The notes under the pieces: generated by a model | The model's input: the letters and a program-made list of their open reading frames with translations, nothing else | Database searches by the model: none | What the model was told of the DNA's origin: nothing | Source of the DNA: Macrocybe gigantea | Lineage: Eukaryota; Basidiomycota; Agaricomycetes; Agaricales; Callistosporiaceae | Assembly (NCBI GenBank): GCA_011319805.1 | Contig: SJRY01000255.1 | Location: 372,001-436,000 of the forward strand | Length of the DNA: 64,000 nt | Direction: 5' to 3' | Shown: positions 1 to 11,958 of the stretch, piece after piece | Position numbering within the stretch: position 1 is the stretch's first letter | Layout of the letters: every line of letters begins with the position of its first letter | Program-made: the position numbers and the translations under genes

Positions 1-925
1 CTCTCGTCACTTATGTGCTCTGTTTGGTGGTTAGCTTCTGTTGACCACGATCGCCACTTTTCATACACCCACGCGCGCATACATCGACCCATGGACGGGC
101 CAGATATTCGGTGAAGGAGGCGCAGAGAAGACTGGCGCAGAATTCCCAGTCGCATGCCAACGCCGCTCCCGCAACGGACGTCACCAAAGGCGGAGTGATC
201 ATGTCCAGGCTCGGAAATGAAACTGCAAGTGAGATCGTCCATGTCGGAAGTCTAATCTCACGTTTACTCACATAGATACCGATGTGCTGTCGTCTAGGGT
301 GGAATTGGGCAGAGCGACGTGGAAATTGATGTGCGAGTTGTGTCTCCGTCCTGGGTTAAACTGAGTCATGACCTCTTGGTTGACAGGCATACCATGACCC
401 TGCGATTTCCAGAGGTTGGCTCAGGTATTTCATCTTCCGTACACGTAGGACTGACGAGGTCATCTGTTTAGAAACCGACACCCGATGAGCGAGAGGCTAT
501 TCGTTCTTATTTCCATCTCACTTCGAGACTATACCCCTGTGGAGAATGTGCTCACGAATTCCAACAACTACTCAAAACCTATCCTCCCCAAGTAATTTTC
601 CCGACTCTCCCCCTTTGCGTGCTGCTTCTTACAATCATCACCAGACGTCGTCCAGGATGACTGTGGCACTCTGGTATGGCCAGGTGCAACCGGTATCGAG
701 TACTCCACTGATTGCAGGATTGTTTCTAGGCTATGCTCAATACATAATCGTGTCAACGAGAGGTTGAAAAAGCCACAGTTTGATTGCGCCAATCTCGACA
801 GCACGTACGATTGTGGTTGCGGCGATCCGCCGCTCAAGCAATCCTCCCATCTAGACCCCATGGATCTCGAACGCGATCCAACCAAAGACCAGATCACAGG
901 TGCCGGTCTCATCAAAGGCGGTTGA
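1..925 (+). CDS. ERV2: FAD-linked sulfhydryl oxidase, ERV2 type (5' end unresolved)
   Basis: Spliced reading of the plus strand gives an Erv/ALR domain. It runs from ELGRATWKLMHTMTL, through a helix ending in the redox motif YPCGECAHEFQ (catalytic CxxC), to HNRVNERLKKPQFDC and the C-terminal YDCGCGD cluster. The CxxC passes electrons to FAD, and the HNxVN segment contacts the flavin. Erv2 proteins act in the ER lumen, forming disulfides and handing them to protein disulfide isomerase; placing this one in the ER by family rests on the ERV2-like C-terminal CGC shuttle. Five introns of about 45-60 bases with GT-AG ends restore one frame up to the TGA at 923. The first certain exon starts near base 110. 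An in-frame stop near base 41 means the start and any signal anchor are in an upstream exon, perhaps outside the window. Confidence 0.85.
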
Positions 926-1551
926 TAAAGGGATCTACAGGTACCGATTTCTCCTTGAAATTGATGAACGTGAGGGCTGACCCTGTCATGATAGACGTTG
1001 TCTTAACTTATTCCTTGATGTCCTCTGTATTCGACTTGTTGGATTAGGGTGTATGATTCACAGACTCAAGGATTAGATGCATTTGGATTCATCTGCAATA
1101 TATTATATGTACAGACATGCCATGGTTGTCTATCTGCAACGACAAGCTGTTCAATGTTACGCTCAATAATTAAATGTTCAAAGAAATACAGGATGTCGCA
1201 GCCTTGGATGTGCTCCAGACCTCGTGCATTAGTACCTTTCCCAATATAGATATATTGAAGAGTGGAGCACCACTGGTATACCAGGTCACTGTCTCCAAGA
1301 ACGTTGACCATCCATTTTGATGAGAAGAAAAGACACGATGCTTACAATAAGTTACTACCACCAAACTGTCCGTTCAACGGTTCAAAAGCCAGCTGCCCTA
1401 CCGACGCCAGGGAACACGGTCGTCTGTGTAAATGTCCGTTCGTTCGAATCAGTCGATTGGACAAGCGCAGACGGGTTGTGGTGAGTAAAAGCGCCGAAAA
1501 TGCTCGAGTAGGACGGCGTCGTGTACCATTGCTGGTCTGCATCGGGCGGCT
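926..1551. other. intergenic, convergent 3' ends
   Basis: This stretch lies between the stops of the sulfhydryl oxidase (plus) and the zinc-cluster factor (minus). It is AT-richer than its flanks and holds no reading frame with recognisable protein features. It probably carries the two 3' untranslated regions. Confidence 0.5.
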
Positions 1552-3969
1552 TCACGTCCGGCTGCACATCTGAGGCGCGAACGGCGAAGGAATAGGAAGC
1601 GCAGCGGCGGTCATGTCCACGTCTCCGCTGATCTGCGATTTCCACCAGTGCTCCTGCCTGAGCGTGCCGAGCACCTCGGCCGCCATGCGCGCGATCTCGG
1701 CGTGCTTGCCCGGCTCGTCCACGATGACACGGTTGAAGACGGCCACGGCGCGGTCGATGAGCTGTTCTGCCTCGGACACCTTCTCCTTCCACGGAACCGC
1801 GTCAGCGTCGTCAGCAGCACGACGGACGCCTCGAACAGCATGAAGCAGCCTTCAAAGTACCAGTTGCTGCTAGGCGCGTAGCCGTGCTCCTGGGTTTCGC
1901 TTTTGTTGCATCGCGGCGTCGTGCGTGTCACACTGGAACCGGATGAGCCGCATAGACAGCAGCACGCACTGCTTACGCCCCTCCATGAGGTCAGCAGGGC
2001 TGCGGCGGGCGACAGTGTCCAGTGATGGCGGCCACATAGAGTTTTACCCTGCAAATCAAATACCACGTGAGGAGCGTGTAGCGCTGGTGGTTTATGGTTA
2101 GTCTGTCCATGGAGAAATGCCGCTGAGATCGGAGTCCTTCCTGTCCTGCTGGTACTCGGTGGCAAAGAGTCCTCCCATGTTTGAGTTTGCTGTCCATCTC
2201 AAAGAAAGTGGGGCAGTTTGGGAACTCCACGCTAAAGCACTGAGATTGTTGCATGTCAGCGGGCGCTTTTCCAAAGGGGCAAAGATTCATTGTTACCCTT
2301 TCGAGCGTCTCTCCGGCTATCGTAGTGAGCTGAATGAAGACAATCCGGCCGAGATCAAACAGACTTCGGGCGCCGTTGCTATCGATAGGTGACGGGAGAG
2401 CAACATCGAAGTTGTATTTGCAGACCATCTGGGGTCTTCCCAGTAGGTACGAATACATCCTATTGGCCATGCATAAGATATTGCAGTCGTCGGTCGGTGC
2501 GACGGGGAAACAGAGCTCACTTGTCCCAGATGATGAGACCCCACCAGGCCCGTCGTCTAAGCAACACCTCGTCCTTGGACATCACCTGCCACTGGCGCCA
2601 TTCCGGATCGCGGTGCATGCCAACGGCTTCAGCATTCCTGAGGCCAGTACCCACAGCTTCCAAGCCTCGCTGACCCTGCCGCGCTCGGAAAGGTAACTGC
2701 ACAACAGTGGGACCGCGAGGCAGCCCAGCACGGTGCCGTCAGCCGCGGAGACCATCAGAGATAGATTGGCTTGTTCAGATACTCGTCCTCAGCGATCCGG
2801 CGGGCCGTCATAGCGCACATGAAGTACTCGTCGCTGGATTTGGGCACGTATTCCTGAGTCGGGGTGGAGAATTTCCGGATGTGGCTGGGAGGGCGAATGC
2901 GAGGACAGAGAAGAACAGACACAACCAGTTTGCGTTGATTCGCGCCGCCCGAGCTTCAGGGAAGTCTAGCGCCCGCCACATCTGCGCACACGCTGTGAGA
3001 AACCATTCTTCTGGTATGCCGAACCGCCAATTGTTTTCCCGGAAGAAACTTTGTGCGAGAGCCAGGGTTGCTTGCACTGGTGGCAGCATCAGGATGAGTT
3101 GCTTCACCCTGTCCTCCAGAGATTCCGTTGAAAAGTCCGCGGCGTAGTCTCGGTAGGCACCAGTGGCGTCCGTGGACTTTGCATACAAGAAACGGGGCGT
3201 TTGGCCTACGCTCATCTGTGAACACGGAGGAGGAGGAAGATTCCCTTTTATGTCAATAGATCCTGCAGAGTCAGAAGTACGAACGTTGACAAGCTCACGC
3301 TGTGCAGAGCGCAAATCAGGCTCCCCCTCCCAATGTACTCGCCGTGATGACCGAGAGACAGCTGGGCAAGGGTCGACGTAGAGGAGTAGACGGCCTGACC
3401 AATACAGTATAGTGGGGCAAAGGTGAGTTCAACCCGTCGTCGCTGGATGCTGCGTCAAATGGCAAAGGCGTGCCGTTTGAAACGTCAGGGGTTGGCTCAG
3501 AACTCGATGACAGTGTATCGCTTGATGGAACCGACACTGTGGATGTGGACGGCGAGCACATCAAGACTTCGCAGGGCGTCGAAGCTAAGGAGGAGGATTG
3601 TTGCCCGTTCTGTTTCTTCTGCTCCGCCAACGCTTTCTCAAGCGACGCAATCCTCGCAGAGAGCTCCTGGATGATGGCATCCTGGCTCTGCGTGTATGGC
3701 GCAGTCGTCGGAGGGCGGGCTGGCGGCGGGCGAGCAAGTGGGACCGTTTCCCAGCGACAGAGATGGGCGACGCCTCTTGTGACGCAGAGCGAGCACGGGT
3801 AGGTCCTATCGCATTTCTGGCCAAAGACAGGCCTCAACGTCAGAAAAGACCAAAAAAAAATAGATGCTCACCTGTCGACGCTTCGTGCATTCTACGCAGC
3901 TTAGCCGCAGCCGTCGACGGGTCTTCTTCTCCTTGCCTCCAGCGGCGGCTTGTTCTCCGTGGGCTCCAT
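1552..3969 (-). CDS. Zn2Cys6 fungal transcription factor
   Basis: The N-terminal exons encode a binuclear zinc cluster: CVECTKRRQ, then after an intron KCDRTYPCSLC and a final Cys in HLCRWE. All six cysteines are present. A short coiled coil follows (about ELSARIASLEKALAEQ), which in this family mediates dimerisation. The middle has the fungal-specific factor (MHR, PF04082) signature, seen as GMHRDPEW followed by a LLRRRAWWGLIIWD segment. The C-terminus ends at the TGA at 1552. It is expected to be a nuclear DNA-binding regulator; targets cannot be read from the sequence. The likely start ATG at 3967-3969 gives MEPTENKPPLE, but it joins the zinc-cluster frame only if one base is restored near 3935. 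Several introns are inferred. Confidence 0.8.
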
Positions 3970-4232
3970 GGCTTGCCTCCCGATGCTCAACTACTCGTCG
4001 CCGGCGGAACGTCCAGGACAGGGGTATCTCGAGCCAGAATTGCGTTCAAAATGACAAGTTCTCAAGGCATTCGCAAGTAATCCACGCTCCCGCTATATAA
4101 GCATTTCTTGTCACTTGGAACGCGATCAATCAGGAACGTCAGGAAGATGACAAGACATTGGATCCCATTCTACCTCCGTAAGGATTACATCAAAAAAAAA
4201 AATGCTACGGTTTGATTGTGAGGATTACGTCG

Positions 4233-5478
4233 CTATACATTCAATAACCTCTTGCCGCTCTGCCAGACGGTGAAACTCACAGCCGTCATTGGCACCACCT
4301 TCAAGTAGCCAATGCTCAACCCGACATAAATCCTCTCCAGCCATTGGCTCGCCAGATGGCGCGCATCGTTTCACTCCACCGCAGCCAACGATCTGGGCGT
4401 GTGATCCCGCCTACCTGCATCCGCCGGCGAATGACCTCAAAGGGGTAGGATGCCGTTTGCGCCAAAACACCAGATATTGCTCCAATAGTCAGGTCCGCCA
4501 ATGGCGTGGGAGGAGTGTGGCCGACTTTAGAAGAAGGGGTAGAAGGCGGGATCGCAAGAATCCCCAGCATAGGAACGACACGCCTGCGTATGGAATCATG
4601 CCAGTCACAGTTACAGTAAATCCGCGATAAAACTTGAGAATGGGGAAACGTTCAATGGAGTGCTTCATCACTTGAGTGCCAAGCTCGTGAGACGATGTTT
4701 TTGAGGTGGCTCCTTCATGGTATATTTGCTTGCAGACATTGGTGAATTTGGGTGGTGACGAAAGGACGTGTCTTTCTGGCGATTTCGTCTGGAAAGCCAT
4801 GCGAACACGGATGAGATCTAACGGATATGTGCAAAATACGGAGAGTGTTCCTGAATAAGCATTACGGTCAGGACCCATTGGTGTCACAAGAGCAACTCGG
4901 AGCACGACCTGACAACGCGCCCGCGGCAAAGCGTCGCACGTTGGTTTCTTTCTCTCTTGTGGGCATTAAGATCTAGACAGACAGGGGTAAGTATTGTTCT
5001 CACAACGAAATGAAAAATCCAATCACATTGTGAATTTGATCATACGCCATGAACTTGATGGCAGCATATGGGAAAATGCGGAGCAAGGTAGCAGAATGGC
5101 CTTGAAACAGCCCTCGCACACCGCCTTCCCGATATATACCAGACACGGCTCGGAAAGCGCCACTCCAGGAGCCTACGGACGTACAGTCAGCCAGACTGGA
5201 TGCTGCAGCGGGAAAAAGCTAGATCCGGCGAACCTGTGTATTTCTGATACTCTGGATTGGATGCTTGAAAGAGAATTTTGACTCTATCGAGCGGCGCGAC
5301 GACCGTCTTGGCCTAGCAAACGACGATACTAAGAGCTGTGGAATAAAAAAAGACATACAATAAGATACGCACGACGCATCCCGCAATTCCACCAGCGATC
5401 CCAGACCGGACGATATAGTCGATACTCTGCTTGTCGCGTGGCTTGTCTCGCAGAGAAGCGGGGACATTTGGACTCATT
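4233..5478 (-). CDS. LEU5: Mitochondrial carrier, LEU5/SLC25A42-like (CoA transporter family)
   Basis: Three carrier repeats are visible. Repeat 1 reads IAGGIAGCV then [16 protein letters not shown], repeat 2 ends with [16 protein letters not shown], and repeat 3 has [18 protein letters not shown]. The PxDxxK/R-type signatures, with FEVIRRR in the third repeat, match carriers of the inner mitochondrial membrane. The segment [22 protein letters not shown] and the ending [13 protein letters not shown] resemble fungal Leu5 and Graves-disease-type carriers, which move coenzyme A into the matrix. The substrate is inferred from family. The start [12 protein letters not shown] at 5478 lies 249 bases from the divergent HOP2 start. 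The frame is broken by one apparent missing base near 4325 and another near 4545, so automated calls will split or truncate it. Confidence 0.82.
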
Positions 5479-5727
5479 CGCAGAGACGGTTGTTGTTGCT
5501 CATGCAAATGCGACAAAATTGGCGACTCTAGAAGAGGGTAGCGGCAACGGCGAGAACGATGGTGGACGGCGCTGAGAAACGGGGTCAGTGCATCCTCAGC
5601 TCCAAATTTTGCTCCGTCGGCAACGCTTCCCCAGTTCCCCGGATCGTTCGGCACAGTCACCCGATCACGTGATGAGCATCAATGGCATCATCACCATCGA
5701 CGCGTTCCTCCTCAGCGCTGACCAGCC

Positions 5728-6785
5728 ATGTCGAAACCAAAGTCAGACGTCAAGGTGCTCAAGGGCCAGGAAGGTACGGCATGTCGAGAATACGCAGAGC
5801 TGTTGATTTATCTGACGCAGCCGAGAATGCTGTCTACGAGTATCTTAAAAAGGTGAGGGCGGGCCATCACCACGTTTTGGGTGCCATACGACTACTCGAC
5901 GTTCAACAGATGAATCGCCCTTTCGGCGCGGTGGATGTCGCCGCAAATCTCAAAGGCGCTGTTCCTAAGACAGCTGCTCAAAAGATTCTTCTTGCGCTCA
6001 CCGAAAAGGGCAAATTGACACAAAAAACATACGGTACGAGTCGATATATGCGCGTCACTTCTGTTCACGCTCTGTAGGCAAAACCACCTTCTTCGTCGTC
6101 AATCAAGCAGACCTGGAATGCGTCCCCGCCGACGAGAGTGCTGCATTGGAGGCTGAGCACCGCCGAATAGAGGAAGAAAATAAGCTCCTCGCTGCCGAAC
6201 TCAAAGCCGCTAGCGCAGGTATTCGCTGATTAATGATTTTGAGGGACTTATTTTAGCTTGCGGCTCAGAGATGGTGAGACAAAGATCAACGCCGACGGAT
6301 CTCGAACTGGAGAGCCAAATTGCCTTTGTGACTGATGCTGTAGGTGCCGCCGCTGCCGTCTAAGGGATAATGCACGTTCGATTGTCAGCAGATAGCATCC
6401 ATTAGCTGTCGTCTTGAGCCTCTGCGCTCAGGAGCTCCGTTGATCTCCCCGAAGACTTGGCACAAGTCGACGCCGAGTGGACGAGATGGCGTGCGGAATG
6501 GGTCAGGCGCAGAAATATCTTCACAATGTACGTCTCCAACCATTTGTTGTCCAAGGATCAGGGCGGCTTGAGATATAAGTGGGAGCAGCGCCCCGATTTA
6601 TCTGACCCTTTTGGCATGAGCTCAGGTTCTGGCAGCTGGCAACAGACGTCCTACCTCCTCAAGATGCGGCAAGTCTCGCGGAAGACCTCGGGATTGAGCT
6701 CGATACCCCTGAACATAACAAGCTAGAGCGCTCTGCGCTTTGTCTCCCTCAGAAACCATCAAACGTCTTGAAACGAAAGCGTTGA
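5728..6785 (+). CDS. HOP2: Homologous-pairing protein 2 (Hop2/TBPIP, meiotic recombination)
   Basis: Starting at MSKPKSDVKVLKGQE and spliced over at least five introns, the protein has the winged-helix DNA-binding domain (AVYEYLKKMNRPFGAVDVAANL, with KTYGKTTFFVVNQ closing it). A coiled coil follows around EHRRIEEENKLLAAEL, then the conserved C-terminal block DAEWTRWRAEWVRRRNIF and FWQLATDVLPPQDAASLAED. Hop2 partners with Mnd1 and stimulates Dmc1/Rad51 strand invasion in meiosis. The basic C-terminus ends KRKR before the TGA at 6783. The block LRSGAPLISP and the following EDLAQVDAEW are in different frames, one base apart near 6450 in a CCCC run, so the open frame appears broken there. Confidence 0.85.
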
Positions 6786-7627
6786 TCATGTGCAAGGAGT
6801 ACTGATGGATCGCTCTCCTATGACAATTCATATGTGGCAAGATAAGAGTGCTCCGTTGTTGATATTGTTTCGTGCCATCTGTGCTATTAATGATGCTTCG
6901 AGGACTGTCCTTTGTTTGAACCCTGAAATAATAAGGAGCATTCTAAATCGAAATCAAAAGACCGAATAGAAGCTGTCATGTCGATACAAAGGCGGAAGGC
7001 GCGAATATATCGATCTGCTTTGTCTAGGGATATGTCGTGGGAACGGTAACGGTTTTGCAAAGGTGGATAGATGTACAGAGATGGCAAGTCAGCATTCTGT
7101 CAGTGGGGTAGAAGATGATCTGACTGCCGAGAAGGATGTGCAACAGAAACCCGGACTCGTATGGGGTAAAGCGTTCAATTTTAGGAATGTTACGCCTCAC
7201 CCTTGAACGTGGAGGCCACATAAATGGAATCGGGTGATCATATCAAGGGAACGGAAAGCGAGATGAACGGAGATGAGATAACTGTTTTTGAATAATTGTT
7301 GTCGACGCTGAGAATGGCAAGCCAATTTCTGATCGAGCAAGCCACTTGCCCGCAATCCACCACCACTGCCTTCCCACTCTCCATAACCCCAGGCCCTTCC
7401 TTCAGTCCTCTATGTGCCGTTGACCGGGCCAGTTTCTCCCCGACAACGCCCTAGCTGTCTCCGATCGGTCTTTTTAATCTTCCAGCACCTTGTTAACCGA
7501 ATCCGGGATCAGACACACAGCTTTCCCTCTACAGCCCGTCTTTTTTTTTTCTTTAACCCAACAGCACATCGTTTGCCTGAGTTTCCCGTCAGTCGTCTCG
7601 TCGTCTTGAGGACTGGTCTCCATAAAC
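6786..7627. other. intergenic, promoter region of ankyrin gene
   Basis: No supported coding sequence. The right part (about 7330-7620) is pyrimidine-rich, with CT tracts and a run of nine or ten T near 7541, as is usual just upstream of highly expressed fungal genes. It leads directly to the ATG at 7628. Confidence 0.5.
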
Positions 7628-10600
7628 ATGCCTGGCCCCTTGCGGACGACTTACCAAAGAGCCGAGGCGAAATATAACGTCATCACTGAGTGTGCGTCCA
7701 GCGTCTTTCTCAGGAAAAGCCTTGCAGCATCTGACGTCTCGTTAGTCCCTAGCCTCGGACTGCATTCAGCAGCCGCGACGGGGAACGTTGGCCTCGTCGA
7801 ATATGCTCTTGAACATGGCCAGCCCATCAACTCCGTGCTCGACGGCGTCCTTCCTTTGCATGCAGCGTGTGCCGGTGGAAATGTCCAAGTCGTGAAGCTG
7901 CTCATTGACCACGGTGCTGATGTTAACGCTCCAAGGTGAGTCCATGTCGATATGAACACCCCTCTGGGCGAGCACGTATCCTCATACGTCAACTGTCTCT
8001 TTCTTTTTTCAGACTGCCTCGTCGCTACTCCAACGAACGAAATCGTGATGCTTCTGCTCCCATTGTTGGCACCTCGGGCTCGACGCCCCTCCACTTTGCC
8101 GCCGCGAACGGAAACAAAGAAGTGGTCACCTTGCTCCTCCATCACGGCGCTCACGCCGATCTTTCAGATAAGCACGGAGTCACACCAGAGATTCTCGCCC
8201 GGCAGAGCGGCTGGTTAGAATGTGCAGACGAACTCCGGCAGTGGGTTTTGAACAAGGACAAAGACCTCAGAGAGCGCCCTGGTGGAACCGCCGAGGATAC
8301 CAAGTATGCTGGCGCTCAAGACAGGTCGTTTGGTCGAGACAGAATGGGGTCCTCTGCGTCGGACGGCGAACCTTCTGGTTCACTCTCGTCTCGCCGGCGG
8401 ATACACATGAAGCATTCTATCGACACCGCACTGAACATTCTTAAATCCAGCGACTCTTCCTCAAAACATCATCCACCCTCTCCCGGTCGCAGACCAACTC
8501 TCACTCCGCCCGTTTCTCCCACACGTCCCAAGGAGAACTTGCACTCCAGGTCACCACGCCGCCCGGAGATGCCCAACATGCCAAATCGGAAATGCGCCGT
8601 CCATCCCTTACGCGCACATTTCGGGCCTTGGTTCCCTCGGTGCATCTCGAAGTCGCAAGACATCTGTGACCCGCGACAACGCCGCCGCCACCCAGAGACC
8701 CCGGTCTGCAGGCACGGGTGCTGAAACTCCAGAGCCTGCGGCCGAACAGACGTCTCCTGGGCGAATTGGCATCAAAAAGCTGGGAAGCAAATATTCATTG
8801 ATGAACATATTCAAGAAGGCGCAAACGGAGGAGCCGTCGCACATGTCTGAAGGTTCCCAGTCAACCATGGTGCCCGAATCCATTTCCACCAGCAATCTTC
8901 CTCTCGTGACGTCACTTGAAACGACCCAATCTTCCAAACACACCGGACTTTCGAACATGAGCGAAGTCACGCTGACTCCACCGATGGAGCCCCGTCATCG
9001 CCGGGCAGCGACACTTTGACGCGTTCGCCACCATTATCACAACTGCAACCTCCTTCTGCTGTAGACCTGCATCATGCGCTGGCACAGCAACAACAACAGC
9101 GTCACCTGCATCTCCGAAACCGTGATCGATCTAGATCCAAGCAGCGCTCAGCGCCAGCCGAGGGTCATCCAAAGGCCAGTCCTAGTCCGTCTTCCAGTCC
9201 CCTCGCAAGTTAGGTTTCTTCCGTGCGAGAGATCAGCGGCGCGACCGCTCAGGCTCTGCCAGTAGTCTCGGTGCCACCGTAGCGCCTGGTTACAGAAACG
9301 GATCAGTTTTCGACGATGATACCATCATTCTTCCAGAGGAAGATGTTGAAACGTCCAAGCTCGCCCAGAAATCAAGTATTCTACGGCCTTCGAACGTCAC
9401 CCCGCCTTCGGGCCCTCATCTGTCCCGCGCTCTCCGTTTCGACGTTAACGGCGGCCATGACGCGAATGAGGTTGGCCAACTTCCTCATGGTATGCACGGC
9501 TTGCGAGGGAGCAGCAGCGTCGGGTCCTTGACAAAATATAAGAAAGCCGGCGTTCCGACCTGGGAACAACCTATGGTCAAGGCAGGCGAGGACCTTCCGG
9601 ATTCAGCGCCGCCGGTTGTCAACGACTTCGAGGCAGCGGCGCTGCAAGATGTCGGCGAACGGACTCCTGCTCGTCCTGTAGAGGAGGATGAAGAAGAGGA
9701 GGAATATGGTCAACCCCTCCCGCACGGTTCGAACGCGACAGCGGAGATGCAAAGTCGTTACCTATGAATCTGCTCATGAGGGAGCGAGGCTTGTCGTTCG
9801 CATCTTCGTCGGATTCCTCCCTATCTCCGATTCTAGCCGACGAGGGTAAGGTGGAAGAAAGCTCTCTCGCCCTCGCAAAAGCAGAATTTCCTTTCAGCAT
9901 CAACAAACCGCCTCCCGACCTCGCAGAGGAGGCCGAGCTCAATGCGCCAACCCAAGAGTTGCTCCGCGTTCCGTCGCCGACGAATAACCGTTTCAGGGGT
10001 GACTCGATCAGCAGCACGAGCACCACGGATAGTCAGAACCAACGCAGCTGAGCCTCAGCGGTACGACGAGTGGCAGCGGGAGCGGGGGCGAATCCGTCGT
10101 AACGCCCTTCCTGATGTCGTCGGGACGTGACCCGTTCATGAATCTGCCGGTCTCCATCAGGAACATCGACGAGGTTGTATCTGAAGACGTGCAGCAGGCC
10201 CATGACATATCTCACAAGGACGAGCGGGTGGTACCTGATGGAACACCTGAGCGCCGACCGCGCTTGCCGCCGGATATCGACATCAACCTGATATCCACTC
10301 ATGCCGAGGCCAAGGAACTGGTCCGGAAAGCGCAGCAGGATATCCTGGAGATGATTCCTGATGACTTGACACCCTCTTCGGGAAGCACGGGCAGGTCTCC
10401 CTTGAGCGCGCGGCTGGCGGCGTATGGCCAAAGTCTGGCCTTGGAGAGGCGACTGCGGGAGCAGAAGACGGTCGAAGAAGGACAAAGAGCGAAGAGAGGA
10501 CACAGCAATACGTTGCCGCAGTCAAAAGCCGATGCGCCGCCTCATAGTCCTTCAAAGCTTGCTATATCGTCCCGAGCGGATGGTATGCCAGAGCGCCAGC

Positions 10601-11276
10601 ATAGTCTGGAGTACAAGATGGGCAGGCTGCCTAGCAAGCCGAAGATCAAGGAACCGCGCAGGCCCTCCACCGCGGAAGGACGTGAGTGGCTGTTTCTTAT
10701 TCGTGTCCGGCATTTGCAATCATGATCTCATTCCACTTGTGCAGTATCTCCACGACATGCGAGCAATCCACTACATGGAGAACTGAGCAAATCTCATCAC
10801 TCGTCGCGCTCAACCTCTGGTTTGGCTCCTTCCCCTCCCAGCCGGTTCTCCATCAGTCAGGAACCAGACTCGACATTAACACATGACGAATTTCCCCCCG
10901 CGCCCAGTCGGCCCTGCCTACGATCCAGGTCGGGCTGGACGGCGGGTCATCGTATGGCCGCTCAGCTGGCCGCGCGCAGGCGCGTGCCCCTGACTTTGAG
11001 ACCGGCCATCTCAGCCGTGTCAGCTCGCTGGAAGATCAGGATATCGATGCAGAGCTGGGTCCGACTCTCACCAGGGTGTCCACCGCGCCGCTTACAGGAA
11101 GCGCTATCGGACGCGGCAAGCGCGAGGTCAAGACGGCGAATAAGCTGACCAGGATGGGCTTCGCACCATCCGAGCAAGCCAGTCGCGCAGTACCTCCTAC
11201 CGCTGGTCTTCCTCCGTCAGGGAAAAAAGGATTCGGGTTCAGGTCATTCATGCAGTCTCTCAAGGGGAAGTCGTGA
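7628..11276 (+). CDS. Ankyrin-repeat protein with long disordered tail
   Basis: The first about 200 residues carry ankyrin repeats: LGLHSAAATGNVGLVEYAL, then LPLHAACAGGNVQVVKLLIDHGADV, and after an intron TPLHFAAANGNKEVVTLLLHHGAHADL. The remaining about 900 residues are low-complexity, rich in Ser, Pro, Arg and charged residues, with poly-Gln near 9090, an acidic EEDEEEEE stretch near 9690 and a short conserved-looking block ERRPRLPPDIDINLISTHAE. The C-terminus is basic (GKKGFGFRSFMQSLKGKS, stop at 11274). Ankyrin repeats mediate protein contacts; no enzyme domain is seen. The tail is in six or more frame pieces, each step equal to one missing base (near 8563, 8607, 9005, 9200, 9735, 10050 and 10900), yet the composition continues smoothly across each step. 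I therefore treat it as one gene. Confidence 0.72.
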
Positions 11277-11958
11277 GGGAGATTGCTTCTGCTTTTCGTT
11301 TCATCATATGCTGTAACAACATCATCTCTGTCCGACATCCTTTCCCATGTTGTCTTTCTTTGTGGCTTATCATCTTTTGTATCCCGTACTTCTGAGTGCC
11401 ATCTTTCCTATGTCTGCTTTCTTGTCTACGCATTGTTATCGCTTATTATTCGATTTTCAGGTCTTGCATTTCTTTCTTATTACAATGTACTTCATTGTAT
11501 GATTTGACACCATCTTGCCTCCGCAATCCAACAGAGCTTTTTATCCCTTGGCTTTGTGACGCGTCACAGCCACCTTCACAACCAGGTGGCAACGCTTGCC
11601 TCTTAAGGGTAAATGGCCATCTGATCCAAACACAACCAAATATTCTCCTCATCGTTGCACTCGACTCGGGGACGTTTGTGGACTCGCCCGACTCCTTTCG
11701 GATTTCTATTCCATATCAGCGCTTTCTTGGCCGCAGGCTGCGAGTCAAGGAGAATCGATTGAGACTACTTGCGGCCAGCGCGCCCAGGTCTTTCCTCCAG
11801 AATACCTTGTGGGAACTCAGCCTTTCTCTGGGTGACCAACCGACTTGAAAGCCCGATATCGCGCCTGCGCCTTGTCAGCGATATCACGGAAGGCGATAAA
11901 TTTGGTCTTCCTTGTCGAAAATCGCTCTGAGAGGTGCCAGCTACACTCGTTTTTGAGT
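11277..11958. other. intergenic between ankyrin gene and ADA2
   Basis: T-rich 3' untranslated sequence lies to the left and the ADA2 promoter to the right. Open frames here have no recognisable protein features. Confidence 0.45.

Noticed and set aside
1433..1475. Possible tRNA (GTTCGAATC near 1441)
   Set aside because: The T-loop-like string has no acceptor stem, D arm or anticodon arm at the right distances.
4233..4570. LEU5-like carrier as a pseudogene
   Set aside because: Protein similarity remains perfect on both sides of each break, with no accumulated substitutions at key residues.
9619..10026. Minus-strand frame of 135 codons
   Set aside because: It is the shadow of the low-complexity ankyrin-protein tail on the opposite strand.
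8563..10900. Programmed frameshifting in the ankyrin gene
   Set aside because: Seven shifts in one gene, with the same one-base defect in unrelated essential genes, fit consensus error better than translational recoding. No slippery-site plus structure pattern recurs.
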